NCBI GenBank assembly: GCA_964463485.1 | Contig: CAYXDO010000029.1 | Coordinates: 1-64,000, forward strand | Length of the DNA stretch: 64,000 bases | Direction: 5' to 3' | Origin: CAYXDO01 sp964463485 | GTDB lineage: Bacteria > Myxococcota > Kuafuiibacteriia > Kuafuiibacteriales > Kuafuiibacteriaceae | Shown: piece after piece, positions 51,283 to 60,734 of the stretch | How the letters are laid out: each line of letters begins with the position of its first letter | How positions within the stretch are numbered: the stretch's first letter is position 1 | Position numbers and translations under genes: made by a program | The notes under the pieces: model-generated | What the model was told of the DNA's origin: nothing | Databases searched by the model: none | What the model saw: the letters and a program-made list of their open reading frames with translations, nothing else

Positions 51283-52131
51283 ATGCCTTCCAGACGCCAC
51301 GAGGGTCTCGTCGAGCTCGTTCGCAACCGACCGGAGTTGACGACTCTATCGCTCGGTCCAAGCGCAGCAGGGTACGAGGTGACGCTGGAGGACTCCGCGT
51401 TGACGATCTCGGAGTATCATCCGGACTTGGTCGCCCTCTTGCGGCGTGGCGGGAGCCTCGCCCTCGCGCTGGCTGTCGAGGTCCAACTCCGCCGCGACGC
51501 CAACAAACTCCGGACCTGGCCGGTATTCGCGACCGGACTGCGTGCGAAGTATCGTTGTTCGGCGGGCGTCTTCGTCATCGCCCCGAGCCCGGCAGTGCGG
51601 GTGTGGGCCAAAACACCCATCCCCTTGGACCCCTTCGGGAGCCTGTTTTGCCCTCGAGTGCTCCAACCCTCCGAGGTCGCGCGGATCCGCACGATCCAAG
51701 ACGCGCGCGGGAACCCGGAGCTTGCTGTGCTGTCGGCAGTTTGCCACCCGACTGCCGACCATGCCATTCGGGCGGTCGTCGCCGCGGACCGCCTCGACGA
51801 ACGGCGGGCCGACATGTATATTGAGACCATACTCGCGAGCTTGCCTAGAAACGAACGAATCGCTCTGGAGAGACTCATGCAAAGCAGCACGTATCGATGG
51901 TCTGAGTTCGCCCAAAGGCAGCAAGCCAAGGGAAAGGCGGAGGGAAAGGCGGAGGGAAAGGCGGAGGGTCGACACGCAGCGATCCTCCTGATCCTCTCCG
52001 AGCGTGAAATCCGAGTGACAAAGAAGGCCCGCACTCAAATTCTCGCGTGTTCGGATCCGCAGCGTCTAGAGAGTTGGATTCGAAGGGCGCTCCAGATTCG
52101 GAAAATAGACGAGCTCTTCGAGGAAGCTTGA
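51283..52131 (+). CDS. Rpn/PD-(D/E)XK-like nuclease-fold protein
   Basis: 282 residues resembling Rpn or YhgA-like proteins of the PD-(D/E)XK superfamily. The candidate active site is Asp in YHPDLV, then the strand LAVEVQL with E-x-Q and a downstream Lys (DANKLRTW). A Lys/Glu/Gly linker (KGKAEGKAEGKAEG) is encoded by a 12-bp tandem repeat. The C-terminal ~60 residues are helical. Many genomes of this group hold many copies; no partner gene is visible. It is the last gene of this accessory segment and converges on purF. Confidence 0.6.
   Translation: MPSRRHEGLVELVRNRPELTTLSLGPSAAGYEVTLEDSALTISEYHPDLVALLRRGGSLALALAVEVQLRRDANKLRTWPVFATGLRAKYRCSAGVFVIAPSPAVRVWAKTPIPLDPFGSLFCPRVLQPSEVARIRTIQDARGNPELAVLSAVCHPTADHAIRAVVAADRLDERRADMYIETILASLPRNERIALERLMQSSTYRWSEFAQRQQAKGKAEGKAEGKAEGRHAAILLILSEREIRVTKKARTQILACSDPQRLESWIRRALQIRKIDELFEEA
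51931..51966 (+). repeat. 12-bp tandem repeat in coding sequence
   Basis: Three exact copies of GGAAAGGCGGAG lie inside the Rpn-like gene and encode the KAEG linker. The unit is a multiple of three, so copy-number changes keep the frame. Confidence 0.85.
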
Positions 52132-52207
52132 TCCGGGCTGACATGACGAAACCTCCGGTTCGGCGCAGCGCGCCTCCGCGCCTCCCAGATTCGTCCACAA
52201 CCGATAC

Positions 52208-53641
52208 TTACGGCGCCTTGGCTCCCTGCCGCTCGGCTTCGATCGCCTCCAAATGCTCCTTGGTCACTCCCGTTGGATACTCACCGGAGAAGCAAGCGTG
52301 GCAGCGGCCTTGCCGGCCCGCGAGCCTCTTCAGATCTTCGAGCTTCTGATAAACGAGCGCATCGGCCCCGAGCTGCTGGCGAATCTCCTCCACGGTGGAG
52401 TTGGCCGCGATCATCTCCCTCCGGATCGACATGTCGATTCCGTACACACACGGAGACAAGACCGGTGGAGAGGCCGACACGAAGTATACTTCGGCCGCGC
52501 CCGCGTCTCGGAGAAGCCTTACGAGGTGTCGAGAGGTCGTTCCACGGACGATGCTGTCGTCGACCACCGCGACTTTCTTGCCTTGGATGACTTGGCGGAT
52601 CGGATTGAGCTTCGCGCGGACCATCCGCTCTCGAAGACTCTGAGTAGGCGAAATGAAGCTCCGGCCGATATGCCGGTTCTTGGAGAACCCTCGTCGATAC
52701 GGCACGCCCAACTCCTCGGCGAGCCCGGCGGCAAAGAAATACGCCGAGCTGGGTACGTCGATGACGATATCGGGCTTCAGCCCCTGCTCGCGAACCGATT
52801 GAGCGAGCGCTCTGCCCATCTGGATCCGCTCGTCCGCGACCAGGCGCCCGTGAATCGTCGAGTCTTCGCGAGCGAAATAGATGTATTCGAAGACACAGAA
52901 GGCCGGACTGTGGCGATGACAAATCCGGCTGTGAACCTGTCTGGACTCATCGATGTAGATCGCCTCACCGGCCTCGAGATCCCGTACGAAGGCGAACCCG
53001 AGGTGATCCAGACAAGTGGTCTCGGAGGCGAAGATGTACTCGGGACCCCGCGAAGTATCCCGCTTTCCGAGCACGAGCGGCCGCAGGCCGTAGGGGTCTG
53101 CAAATGCCAGGAACCCGTGGTGGGCGATGTGCGCGATCGCCGAGTAGGCACCCTGCACCCAGGTCTGAGTAGCTGTCACGGCATCGAAGATATCCGACAC
53201 GCCGAGCGCCCTGAGGTCCTTTTGTTGGAGCTCGCTCGCGAACGTATAAAGAATCAGCTCGAGGTCGCAGCTCGTCTCGATGAGTCGGTGATGCTCCTTG
53301 TAGAGGTGCTCCTTCAACGCGTCGTAGTTCGTGACATTGCCGTTGTGCGCCATGGCGATCCCGAGCGGATAGCTGATCGCCACAGGCTGCGCATCGAGCA
53401 CCTCGTTCTTGCCTACCGTCGAGTAACGGACGTGCCCGATACCGGCCGGCGCCGCCATCCTCACGACGTCTTCGTCATCGATGACGTCCGACACCAACCC
53501 GAGACCCTTCTTCGTCCGAAAGGCCTTGTCGAAAGTTACGATGCCCGCGGCATCCTGACCTCGATGCTGCAGGGCGGTCAGTCCAAACACGAGCTCGGGA
53601 GTCACGTTCTCATGACCAAAAATTCCGATGATTCCGCACAT
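52208..53641 (-). CDS. purF: Amidophosphoribosyltransferase PurF
   Basis: 477 residues. Catalyses the first committed step of purine synthesis (PRPP plus Gln). It begins with catalytic Cys2 (MCGIIGIFG) without a long propeptide. The Fe-S type of B. subtilis is indicated by four Cys in the positions of its [4Fe-4S] ligands: CVFEYIYFARED, SPCVYGIDM and CHACFSGEYP. The PRPP loop is AVVDDSIVRGTTSRHLV. Last gene of the purine operon, three bases after purN. Confidence 0.97.
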   Translation of the reverse strand: MCGIIGIFGHENVTPELVFGLTALQHRGQDAAGIVTFDKAFRTKKGLGLVSDVIDDEDVVRMAAPAGIGHVRYSTVGKNEVLDAQPVAISYPLGIAMAHNGNVTNYDALKEHLYKEHHRLIETSCDLELILYTFASELQQKDLRALGVSDIFDAVTATQTWVQGAYSAIAHIAHHGFLAFADPYGLRPLVLGKRDTSRGPEYIFASETTCLDHLGFAFVRDLEAGEAIYIDESRQVHSRICHRHSPAFCVFEYIYFAREDSTIHGRLVADERIQMGRALAQSVREQGLKPDIVIDVPSSAYFFAAGLAEELGVPYRRGFSKNRHIGRSFISPTQSLRERMVRAKLNPIRQVIQGKKVAVVDDSIVRGTTSRHLVRLLRDAGAAEVYFVSASPPVLSPCVYGIDMSIRREMIAANSTVEEIRQQLGADALVYQKLEDLKRLAGRQGRCHACFSGEYPTGVTKEHLEAIEAERQGAKAP

Positions 53642-53643
53642 TT

Positions 53644-54243
53644 CTATGACTCCTCGACCCCCACGGCAGATAAACCCAGCAGGAATGTGCGAAGGACTTC
53701 GGGGTACAATCGGTGCTCGACCGCGAGCCCGCGTCGCTTGACCTCCTCGAGCGTAGCCGCGCCCGACAGGTCGACCGCCGCTCTACCGAGCACTCGGCCG
53801 GTGTCCACGCCTTCGTCGACCTCGTGCACGGTAATCCAAGTCGATCCAAGTCGATTCTCGAACGCCCACTCATACCCATGGGCTCCTTGGTAGACCCGCG
53901 TGTCGGCTGGGTGAATGTTGACGATGCGGCCCCGAAACACGCTGACGAAGGTCGGCGTCAGCACACGCATGAACCCAGCCAAGACGACGACATCGATCCG
54001 ACGAGAAACGAGGACGCTCGTGAGCTCCACCTCGAAATCCTCGCGAGGCCTGCCTTTGCTCACGACGACCCGAGTCTCCACGCCGGCCGTTCTGGCGAGC
54101 TCGATCCCTGCTGCTCCTTCGATATTGGAAAGCACGATCGCTACCTCGGCGGTCCCTTCGAGCACGCCCGAGCGACAGGACTCCAAGATGGCTGCCATGT
54201 TCGAGCCGCGACCCGAAATCAACACGGCGAGACGAGCGACCAT
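53644..54243 (-). CDS. purN: Phosphoribosylglycinamide formyltransferase PurN
   Basis: 199 residues from ATG 54243, with GAGGAG eight bases upstream; a longer frame exists but overlaps purD. Uses 10-formyl-THF to formylate GAR. ISGRGSNMAAIL opens the protein; catalytic Asn/His are in NIHPADT and the Asp in VDEGVDTG. The substrate loop after NIHP (RVYQGAHGYEWAF) is unlike the usual SLLPxxxGLH pattern, so this is a divergent branch. It lies four bases after purD. Confidence 0.92.
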   Translation of the reverse strand: MVARLAVLISGRGSNMAAILESCRSGVLEGTAEVAIVLSNIEGAAGIELARTAGVETRVVVSKGRPREDFEVELTSVLVSRRIDVVVLAGFMRVLTPTFVSVFRGRIVNIHPADTRVYQGAHGYEWAFENRLGSTWITVHEVDEGVDTGRVLGRAAVDLSGAATLEEVKRRGLAVEHRLYPEVLRTFLLGLSAVGVEES

Positions 54244-54247
54244 CGCG

Positions 54248-55480
54248 TCAGCTCCTCGCGCCGAGCCCAATGTCACTCCGAAATAACTTGCCCTCGAAGT
54301 GGATCTTGGAGACTTCACAGTACACTCTCGCCCGCGCCTCCTCGATCGTCGGCGCTCGGGCGACCACGTTGAGCACGCGCCCGCCGGAAGTTACGAGCTG
54401 TTCGCCTCTCCGGGTCGTCCCGGCATGAAAAACGAGCGTGTCCGAGCTCAGTCGATCGAGCCCGGAGATGACTCGCCCGGTGACGGGCGAGGATGGGTAT
54501 CCTTCACTGGCGAGCACGACGTCTACGACGGCGTCCCTCGACACTCGTACTGAGGTCTCACTCAGCCGGTGCTCCAAGCACGCGACCATCAGCTCGAGGA
54601 GGTCGGACTCGAGCGCTGGCAGGACGACCTCCGCCTCGGGGTCACCAAGGCGCACATTGTACTCGAGCAGCTTGGGCCCGTCTTCACTGAGCAGCACCCC
54701 GAAATACAAGAAGCCGCAAAATTCGAGCCCTTCGCCCACGAATCCGTCGAGGGTAGGAGCGACAATCTCACTCCGAATGTCATCCATCAAATACGGGCTC
54801 AGGTCCGGCACCGGAGTGAACACACCCATTCCGCCGGTGTTCGGGCCCCCGTCTCCGTCGAGGAGCCTCTTGTGGTCTCGGGCCGGCGCGAGCAATCGAA
54901 CGTCTCGGCCATCCACCAGACCGATGAGCGAGACCTCCTTGCCGACGAGGCGACGTTCGACGACACCTGACGCCGAAGCCGAGTGTCGGTCGGCCAGCTC
55001 CGTCAGCGCAGCCTCCGCCTCTCGCCACGTGCGGCACACCCAGACGCCTTTTCCAGCCGCGAGCCCGTCGAATTTCAGGACCGCGTCTCCGTCGAGTCGG
55101 CGCATCAACTGCTTGGCTTCGTCCACACTCTCGAAAGGCCAGTGCTCCGGCATGCTGACGCCGTACTTTCGTGTGAACCGTCGCGCGTGGGACTTGCTAC
55201 TCTCGAGCCTGGCCGCTGAACGCGTTGCCCCGAACGCGCGAATCCTCTTGGCACTCAGGACGTCGACCAGCCCGGCATCGAGCGCAGCTTCCGGACCGAC
55301 GACGACCAAGTCTGCTCGAAGCTCTTGGCAATACTCCGCGACAGAGTGAACGTCCTCAGGGCTCAGCCCTCGCGTCGGTCGAGTGCCTCCGTTGCCGGGG
55401 ACCACGAAGACTTCGTGGTCGCGGAGCTTCCAAGCCAGCGCGTGCTCCCGCCCGCCCGAGCCGACGACGACGATCCTCAC
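54248..55480 (-). CDS. purD: Phosphoribosylamine-glycine ligase PurD
   Basis: 410 residues from GTG 55480, overlapping the purB stop (GTGA); the longer frame to 55531 is rejected because it would overlap purB. ATP-grasp enzyme making GAR from PRA, Gly and ATP. Motifs VVVGSGGREHALAW, KFDGLAAGKGVWVC and LEYNVRLGDPEAEVVLP are intact. Length is close to the usual 420-430. Confidence 0.95.
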   Translation of the reverse strand: MRIVVVGSGGREHALAWKLRDHEVFVVPGNGGTRPTRGLSPEDVHSVAEYCQELRADLVVVGPEAALDAGLVDVLSAKRIRAFGATRSAARLESSKSHARRFTRKYGVSMPEHWPFESVDEAKQLMRRLDGDAVLKFDGLAAGKGVWVCRTWREAEAALTELADRHSASASGVVERRLVGKEVSLIGLVDGRDVRLLAPARDHKRLLDGDGGPNTGGMGVFTPVPDLSPYLMDDIRSEIVAPTLDGFVGEGLEFCGFLYFGVLLSEDGPKLLEYNVRLGDPEAEVVLPALESDLLELMVACLEHRLSETSVRVSRDAVVDVVLASEGYPSSPVTGRVISGLDRLSSDTLVFHAGTTRRGEQLVTSGGRVLNVVARAPTIEEARARVYCEVSKIHFEGKLFRSDIGLGARS

Positions 55481-56850
55481 GGATCGACTCCGAGAAATTC
55501 GCGGCGCGCCGTCTCGATGGCACGCCGACAAAGGTCCGGCGCGGCCCCCACGTAGTGCCGCGCCCGAAGGTCCGAGATCCGTCTCCCGAGCTCCTCGTCC
55601 AGGGGCAAAGTCCCGACCAACTCCATGAGGTCCTCCCGACTCACCCGCCGTCCCCTCGTGAAGCTCCTCAGCAACTCATACGGATCTTCCGAAACACCGC
55701 TCACGCGCAGGATACTCTGGATGGGCTCGGCCAACACCTCGGGGCCATCCTCCAGATCGGCAAGGCATCGAGCCTGATTGAGCTCGATCCTCGCCAGTCC
55801 GCGGATCGTCTCATCGAGCGCCATCCAGACGTGACTGAGCGCCACTCCGACGTTCCGAGTCACCGTACTGTCGGAGAGGTCCCGCTGCATGCGAGAGCGC
55901 GTCAGCTTGTCGCCCATCGCGCTCAGCATCGCCACGGCGAGCTCCAGATTGCCCTCGCTGTTCTCGAAGTGAATCGGGTTCACCTTGTGCGGCATCGTGG
56001 AAGAGCCAACCTGGCCGCCCTCCGCCGTCTCTTGAAACCAACCCAGAGACAGGTAGCTCCACAGATCGCGGTCGAGGTCCAACACGACGTTCGCCAGTCG
56101 CCGCACGAGGTCGAACAGCTCGGCCCACCGATCGTGATCTTCGATCTGAGTCGTGATGGGGTTGGGCTCGAAGCCGAGCTCCCTGACGAAACCCTCGCAA
56201 AAACTCACCCAATCGAAGCCTGGGCTCGCCGCCACCATGGCGCCGTACGTACCCGTCGCTCCGTTCATCTTGCCGGCGAATCGAAACGACGCGAGCACCT
56301 TGCCGTGCCGAGTCAGTCGCGACACGAAGACCGCGAGCTCCTTTCCGGCTGTAGACGGCGTCGCTCGCTGGCCGTGCGTGCGCGTCGGGAACGGAGCGTC
56401 AGCCCAGAGCTGCGCCCTGTCGCAAAGCCCCGCGACCAGCTTCTTGACCTGCGGCAGGAGCTCCCGCTGCACGAACTCGCGAAACAACGCGCTATACGCG
56501 AGGTTGTTCACGTCTTCACTCGTGATGCCGAAGTGAATACGATTCGGCTCTCGGAGCGAGAGCGCCTCCCTCAGGAACAGCTCGCAGGCCTTCAGGTCGT
56601 GCCTCGTCTGCCCCTCGAGCTCCTTGATTCGCCTGAACTCCTTCTCTCCAAAGTCACGCCGAAGCCGCTCGATCCGAGCTCGCTCCTCGACGCTCAACGA
56701 CTTCCACAACCCAGTCCGTTCGAGCGCTTCGGCATAATCGAGCTCCACCCGGACTCGGGCGGACATCAGCGCGAACTCGGAAAAATAACTCCCGAGGTGC
56801 CCTACCCGCTCGCGATACCGACCGTCGAGCGGCGAGATCTCCAAGCTCAT
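55477..56850 (-). CDS. purB: Adenylosuccinate lyase PurB, E. coli type
   Basis: 457 residues, the E. coli class length. Cleaves SAICAR and adenylosuccinate. Opening SPLDGRYRERV, the fumarase/lyase signature SSTMPHKVNPIHFENSEGNL and the TRTHGQRATP strand are present. ATG 56850 overlaps the stop of purCE (ATGA). Confidence 0.96.
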   Translation of the reverse strand: MSLEISPLDGRYRERVGHLGSYFSEFALMSARVRVELDYAEALERTGLWKSLSVEERARIERLRRDFGEKEFRRIKELEGQTRHDLKACELFLREALSLREPNRIHFGITSEDVNNLAYSALFREFVQRELLPQVKKLVAGLCDRAQLWADAPFPTRTHGQRATPSTAGKELAVFVSRLTRHGKVLASFRFAGKMNGATGTYGAMVAASPGFDWVSFCEGFVRELGFEPNPITTQIEDHDRWAELFDLVRRLANVVLDLDRDLWSYLSLGWFQETAEGGQVGSSTMPHKVNPIHFENSEGNLELAVAMLSAMGDKLTRSRMQRDLSDSTVTRNVGVALSHVWMALDETIRGLARIELNQARCLADLEDGPEVLAEPIQSILRVSGVSEDPYELLRSFTRGRRVSREDLMELVGTLPLDEELGRRISDLRARHYVGAAPDLCRRAIETARREFLGVDP

Positions 56851-58238
56851 CGGCGCCCCCGCGCTTCACCATCGGCTGCGAGCAGCTCCGCCTTCATCTG
56901 AGTAATTTCCTCGACACGCTGCCGCCGCAGACGCGAGAGGTTGAGCGCTGCCACGGCCGCTCGCGCCGCATTGTCCGCGCCGATCGCGGTCACCGCCGGA
57001 GTCTTGCTCGGCATCATCAGCGAAGAACCGACGTTCGTCAGGATGTCGACCTGATCCTTGAACGGTGGCGCGTTGATCACCAACACGTTGAGATTCGCGG
57101 CGAGCGCTCCCCCGAGGCCATTGGAACGACCGGCCACCGCGACGACGACGCCCGGCTCGAGCGTGTGATTGTACTCGTCGGCGACCTCCAAAATTCGCTC
57201 GCCGTTCTTGTGAGCCGACATCACGCGAAGCTCGCAATATACGCCTCGACTACGAATCTGCTCTGCGATCGACTCACAAAAAGAGCGATCCGCGGGGCTC
57301 CCCATGATCACCGCCACCCAAGCGTCTTTGACGAGCCCCTCACCCACCAAAGACCTGAGCTGCCGCGACGCGACGGGTTCGTCCGTGTCAGGCAACTGCC
57401 GTTCCGTGACCCGGTGAAAGAGCTCGAGATAGCGCCGCGAGGTCTCCGCGACCACGTCCCCAGGCAGGACGACCTCCTTGGCCTCGATGGCCCCAGGTCG
57501 AGCCAGCAGCCACCTTCGGACGAACTCCTTGTCGAGGGAATCGACCGAAGCCGGGTCAGACTCATGAGCTCGCGCGTCCCAAAATCGAGACGAGTCAGGA
57601 GTGTGGAGCTCGTCGATCAGGCAGAGTCGGTCCTCGATGATGCCGAACTCATACTTCGTATCGACCAGAAGCAAGCCGCGCTCGGCGAGGATTCGACGAC
57701 CGCGCTCGAAGAGTTGCAGAGAGATCGTCTGCATCTGCTCGTAGCGCTCGGCGGTCGTCCAGCCCTCCGCGACGATCTGCAGAGGCGTGATCGGTCGGTC
57801 ACTCTTCTCCTTCGTCGTTGGGGTCACGATCGCGCGCTCGAGCCGCTGATTCTGAGTCAGTCCATCAGGGACGGTATGACCGGAAAACGCGCGCTCCCCT
57901 TTCGCATAACCGCGCCACATCGATCCCGTGATGAAGCCTCGGACGACCATCTCGATCTTCACCGGGCTCGCTTCGCGCACGAGAGCGCCGGAGGGTCCGA
58001 TCGTCTTGATGAGATGGTTGTCGACGAGGTCCCGAGTGCGCTCGAACCACCAGCCGCTCAGTTGGTTGAGCACCTCTCCCTTGCGCGGAATGGGCGAGTC
58101 GAGCACGCGATCAAAGGCGCTCAGCCGATCCGTCACGATGATCAGTCGGGTGCTCCCATCCACGCGGAAGCTGTCCCTGACTTTGCCGCGATGCAGCTTC
58201 TGGAGTTGCGGAGTCTCGACTTTACTCAGGCATTCCAC
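56847..58238 (-). CDS. PurC-PurE fusion, PAICS-like
   Basis: 463 residues from GTG 58238, with AAGGAG six bases upstream. The first ~300 are SAICAR synthetase (GKVRDSF, RGFITGSMWRGY, VDTKYEFG, DELHTPDSSRFW). The last ~160 are AIR carboxylase: AVIMGSPADRSFCESIAE, CELRVMSAHKNGER, VAVAGRSNGLGG. SAHK rather than SAHR, and the CELRV and AGRSNGLG forms, place the PurE half in class II, which uses CO2 directly and needs no PurK; indeed no purK is present. The same PurC-PurE order is found in animal PAICS. Tightly coupled to purB. Confidence 0.9.
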   Translation of the reverse strand: MECLSKVETPQLQKLHRGKVRDSFRVDGSTRLIIVTDRLSAFDRVLDSPIPRKGEVLNQLSGWWFERTRDLVDNHLIKTIGPSGALVREASPVKIEMVVRGFITGSMWRGYAKGERAFSGHTVPDGLTQNQRLERAIVTPTTKEKSDRPITPLQIVAEGWTTAERYEQMQTISLQLFERGRRILAERGLLLVDTKYEFGIIEDRLCLIDELHTPDSSRFWDARAHESDPASVDSLDKEFVRRWLLARPGAIEAKEVVLPGDVVAETSRRYLELFHRVTERQLPDTDEPVASRQLRSLVGEGLVKDAWVAVIMGSPADRSFCESIAEQIRSRGVYCELRVMSAHKNGERILEVADEYNHTLEPGVVVAVAGRSNGLGGALAANLNVLVINAPPFKDQVDILTNVGSSLMMPSKTPAVTAIGADNAARAAVAALNLSRLRRQRVEEITQMKAELLAADGEARGRR

Positions 58239-58251
58239 GCAAGACTCCTTT

Positions 58252-59892
58252 TCAGTGTTTGAAATGTCGCAGCCCGGTGAAGACCATGACAACACCAAGC
58301 TGGTCGCAGCGCTCGATGACCGCTTTGTCTCGAATCGAGCCCCCCGGCTGGTAGACACACCGAACGCCAGCCTCGGCTGCCACTTCGATCCCGTCCGGGA
58401 AGGGGAAAAATGCGTCGCTGACCATCAGCGCGCGGCCAATCTCTTCGAAGACGCCTTCGTCGGTGCGACCTTCCTGTCGAAGATTCTCGCGCGCCTTCTC
58501 CACGGCGAGGCGAACCGAGTTCAGTCGATTGGGTTGACCCGATCCCATTCCGACGAGCTGAAAGGCCCCGTCCTTGCGACGAACCAAGACGATGGCGTTG
58601 CTCTTCACACTTCGGACGGCCGCGAGCCCAAACCGGACCAACTCCTCGTCGGTCTCCTTGGGCGCGACCCGAGTGACCACCTCGGACCTCGCGAGGAGCT
58701 CCACGTCCGCGTCCTGGTCGAGAACGGCACCCGTCAAAAATCGAAGGTCGCGGGTAGCCGCCACCTTCTTCGGATCGATGACGACGATCCGGAGGTCCTT
58801 GTGCTTGTGGAGGTATTCGACGGCCTCGGGGCTAAACTCCGGCGCCGCCAAGATCTCCACGAATTTCCGCAGACTCTTGAGCTGAGTAGCCGTAGCCGAG
58901 GCGTCTTGGCGCCGCAGCGGCGGCGGCTCCGCATCGAAGTCCAAGAAGCGCACGACGTCGAGCTCGACGCGTCGATTGAACGCGATGACGGCGCCGAAGG
59001 CGCTCACGGGGTCGCCGGCCCAGGCCAGCTCGAACGCGTGACGAGCCGAATCCGCAGCAGCCAACCCACAAGGGTTGGTGTGCTTGACGATGGCCACGCC
59101 GGGCCTCGTCAAGTCTTTGACCGCACCGAGCGCGGCCTCGAGGTCCACCAAGTTGTTGTAGCTGAGTTGCTTTCCCCCCATCACGACCATGTCGCAGAGC
59201 GACTTGTCGACGCCGCGCTGCCTGAAGAGCGTCGCCGATTGATGAGAGTTCTCGCCGTATCTGAGTTGCAGCGGGTCTCCGTAACTGAGCCGCAAGGACC
59301 GAGTACCGGCCCTTCGGTCGAGCTCCATCGCGACCGCCGAATCGTAGTCGGCAGTCCGGTTGTAAGCCGCCCTCGCGAGCCTGGCTCGAGTCGAGAGCGA
59401 AGTCGATCCCCCCGAAGCTCCGAGCTCCGAGATGACTGCGGCGTACTGACTCGGGTCGGAGAGCACGGTGACGTACCGATGATTCTTCGCCGCAGCCCGG
59501 AGCAGGGTCGGTCCCCCGATGTCGATGTTCTCGACGAGGATCTCATCGCTCACGCCCTCGTCTCGCTTCTTCTCGAACGGATACAGATTCACCACGACGC
59601 AATCGATGGGCTCGATCCCCAGCTTGGCCGCTTCGGCCGCGTCACGGTCCCGATCAAACAACAGCGCGCTCGCCACTTCGAAGCTCAGCGTCTTCATTCG
59701 GCCCCCGAACGCCTCAGGCTTGCCGGTGATTTCGGAGATCTCGCGCACGGTGAGTCCCGCCTCCGCCAGAACCGCACGAGTTCCTCCCGTCGAAATGAGC
59801 TCCGCGCCGTGCCGTGCGAGCGCTCGCGCCAGAGGGATCAAGTCCGTCTTGTCAGTTACACTCAAGAGCACTCTGCGAATGGGAATCAGCAT
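58252..59892 (-). CDS. purH: Bifunctional AICAR transformylase/IMP cyclohydrolase PurH
   Basis: 546 residues. Makes IMP from AICAR in two steps. An N-terminal IMP cyclohydrolase (about 1-200) with GGRMKTL and ENIDIGGPTLLRAAAKN is followed by the AICAR transformylase (RYGENSHQSA, VKHTNPCGLA, AWAGDPVSAFGA). Starts 21 bases after purQ and leaves 13 bases to purCE. Confidence 0.97.
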   Translation of the reverse strand: MLIPIRRVLLSVTDKTDLIPLARALARHGAELISTGGTRAVLAEAGLTVREISEITGKPEAFGGRMKTLSFEVASALLFDRDRDAAEAAKLGIEPIDCVVVNLYPFEKKRDEGVSDEILVENIDIGGPTLLRAAAKNHRYVTVLSDPSQYAAVISELGASGGSTSLSTRARLARAAYNRTADYDSAVAMELDRRAGTRSLRLSYGDPLQLRYGENSHQSATLFRQRGVDKSLCDMVVMGGKQLSYNNLVDLEAALGAVKDLTRPGVAIVKHTNPCGLAAADSARHAFELAWAGDPVSAFGAVIAFNRRVELDVVRFLDFDAEPPPLRRQDASATATQLKSLRKFVEILAAPEFSPEAVEYLHKHKDLRIVVIDPKKVAATRDLRFLTGAVLDQDADVELLARSEVVTRVAPKETDEELVRFGLAAVRSVKSNAIVLVRRKDGAFQLVGMGSGQPNRLNSVRLAVEKARENLRQEGRTDEGVFEEIGRALMVSDAFFPFPDGIEVAAEAGVRCVYQPGGSIRDKAVIERCDQLGVVMVFTGLRHFKH

Positions 59893-59913
59893 GTTCAGCT
59901 CGCCTTTCTTCGT

Positions 59914-60732
59914 TCAAACGCCTCGACCCGCATCGACCAAAGCCGCGAAGAACGAATACCCCTGCCCACGCTTTGGGGTCTCGATCCATTCTTCTCTCCG
60001 TTTCGTGCTCGGCCAAGCTGGGTGATTCAGGGGTGAGAGAAAAGCCTCGGGGTGCGGCATGAGTCCCAAGACTTGGCCGCTCGGATCAGTCAGTCCGGCG
60101 CACCCGAGCGAGCTCCCGTTCGGATTTTCGGGGTAGCGCTCCGTCGGCTGACCGTCTTCGTCGACATAGGACAGCGCGTCCAGCCCCGAGGCCTCGACCC
60201 GCGCGCGCACCGCCGACGCTAAGACGACTTTGCCTTCCCCGTGGCGCACCGGAGCTTCGAACACACCCAGGGTCCGCAGCCATGCCGCGGGCGTCTTGGG
60301 ATTCACTCGCAATCGAACCCACCGATCCTCGAAGCGACCGCTGTCGTTCGGAGCGAGGGTCGCCTGCTGAACGAACCCACCCGATGACCCGAACGGCAGC
60401 AAGCCGGCTTTCACCAGGATTTGAAAGCCGTTGCATATCCCGAGCAGGCGACCACCGTCCGCGAGGAACGCGTCGAGCTCGTCCACCAGCCGTCGGCCTG
60501 ACGGTAGCCGCGCGAATCGTAGCTTGCTCGCGAGCACTCGCCCAGATCCGAGGTCATCGCCGAATGAGAAGCCCCCAGGAAACACGACGAGGTCGAACGC
60601 TCGAATCGAAGCCTTGCCGAGCAGAACCCGATTCAGGTGGACAGTATCCACCTCTGCGCCGGCCATACGCAGGGCCGCAGCCGTCTCGACTTCGCAGTTG
60701 ATCCCGAATCCGTTGAGCACCGCGGCGCGCAT
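59914..60732 (-). CDS. purQ: FGAM synthase glutaminase subunit PurQ, long form
   Basis: 272 residues from ATG 60732. Glutaminase that feeds ammonia to PurL. The nucleophile Cys is in GICNGFQIL, with His/Glu in MPHPEAFLSP; GFGINCEVETAAAL resembles the start of the glutaminase domain in single-chain PurL rather than the ~225-residue bacterial PurQ. A ~40-residue insert between strands is the same form. Two bases downstream of purL. Confidence 0.93.
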   Translation of the reverse strand: MRAAVLNGFGINCEVETAAALRMAGAEVDTVHLNRVLLGKASIRAFDLVVFPGGFSFGDDLGSGRVLASKLRFARLPSGRRLVDELDAFLADGGRLLGICNGFQILVKAGLLPFGSSGGFVQQATLAPNDSGRFEDRWVRLRVNPKTPAAWLRTLGVFEAPVRHGEGKVVLASAVRARVEASGLDALSYVDEDGQPTERYPENPNGSSLGCAGLTDPSGQVLGLMPHPEAFLSPLNHPAWPSTKRREEWIETPKRGQGYSFFAALVDAGRGV

Positions 60733-60734
60733 GA

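Noticed and set aside
51931..51966. Mobile-element target or CRISPR-like repeat
   Set aside because: It is an in-frame 12-bp expansion encoding a KAEG linker inside one gene.
55225..56901. Plus-strand frame opposite purD and purB
   Set aside because: Pure shadow of two conserved purine genes.
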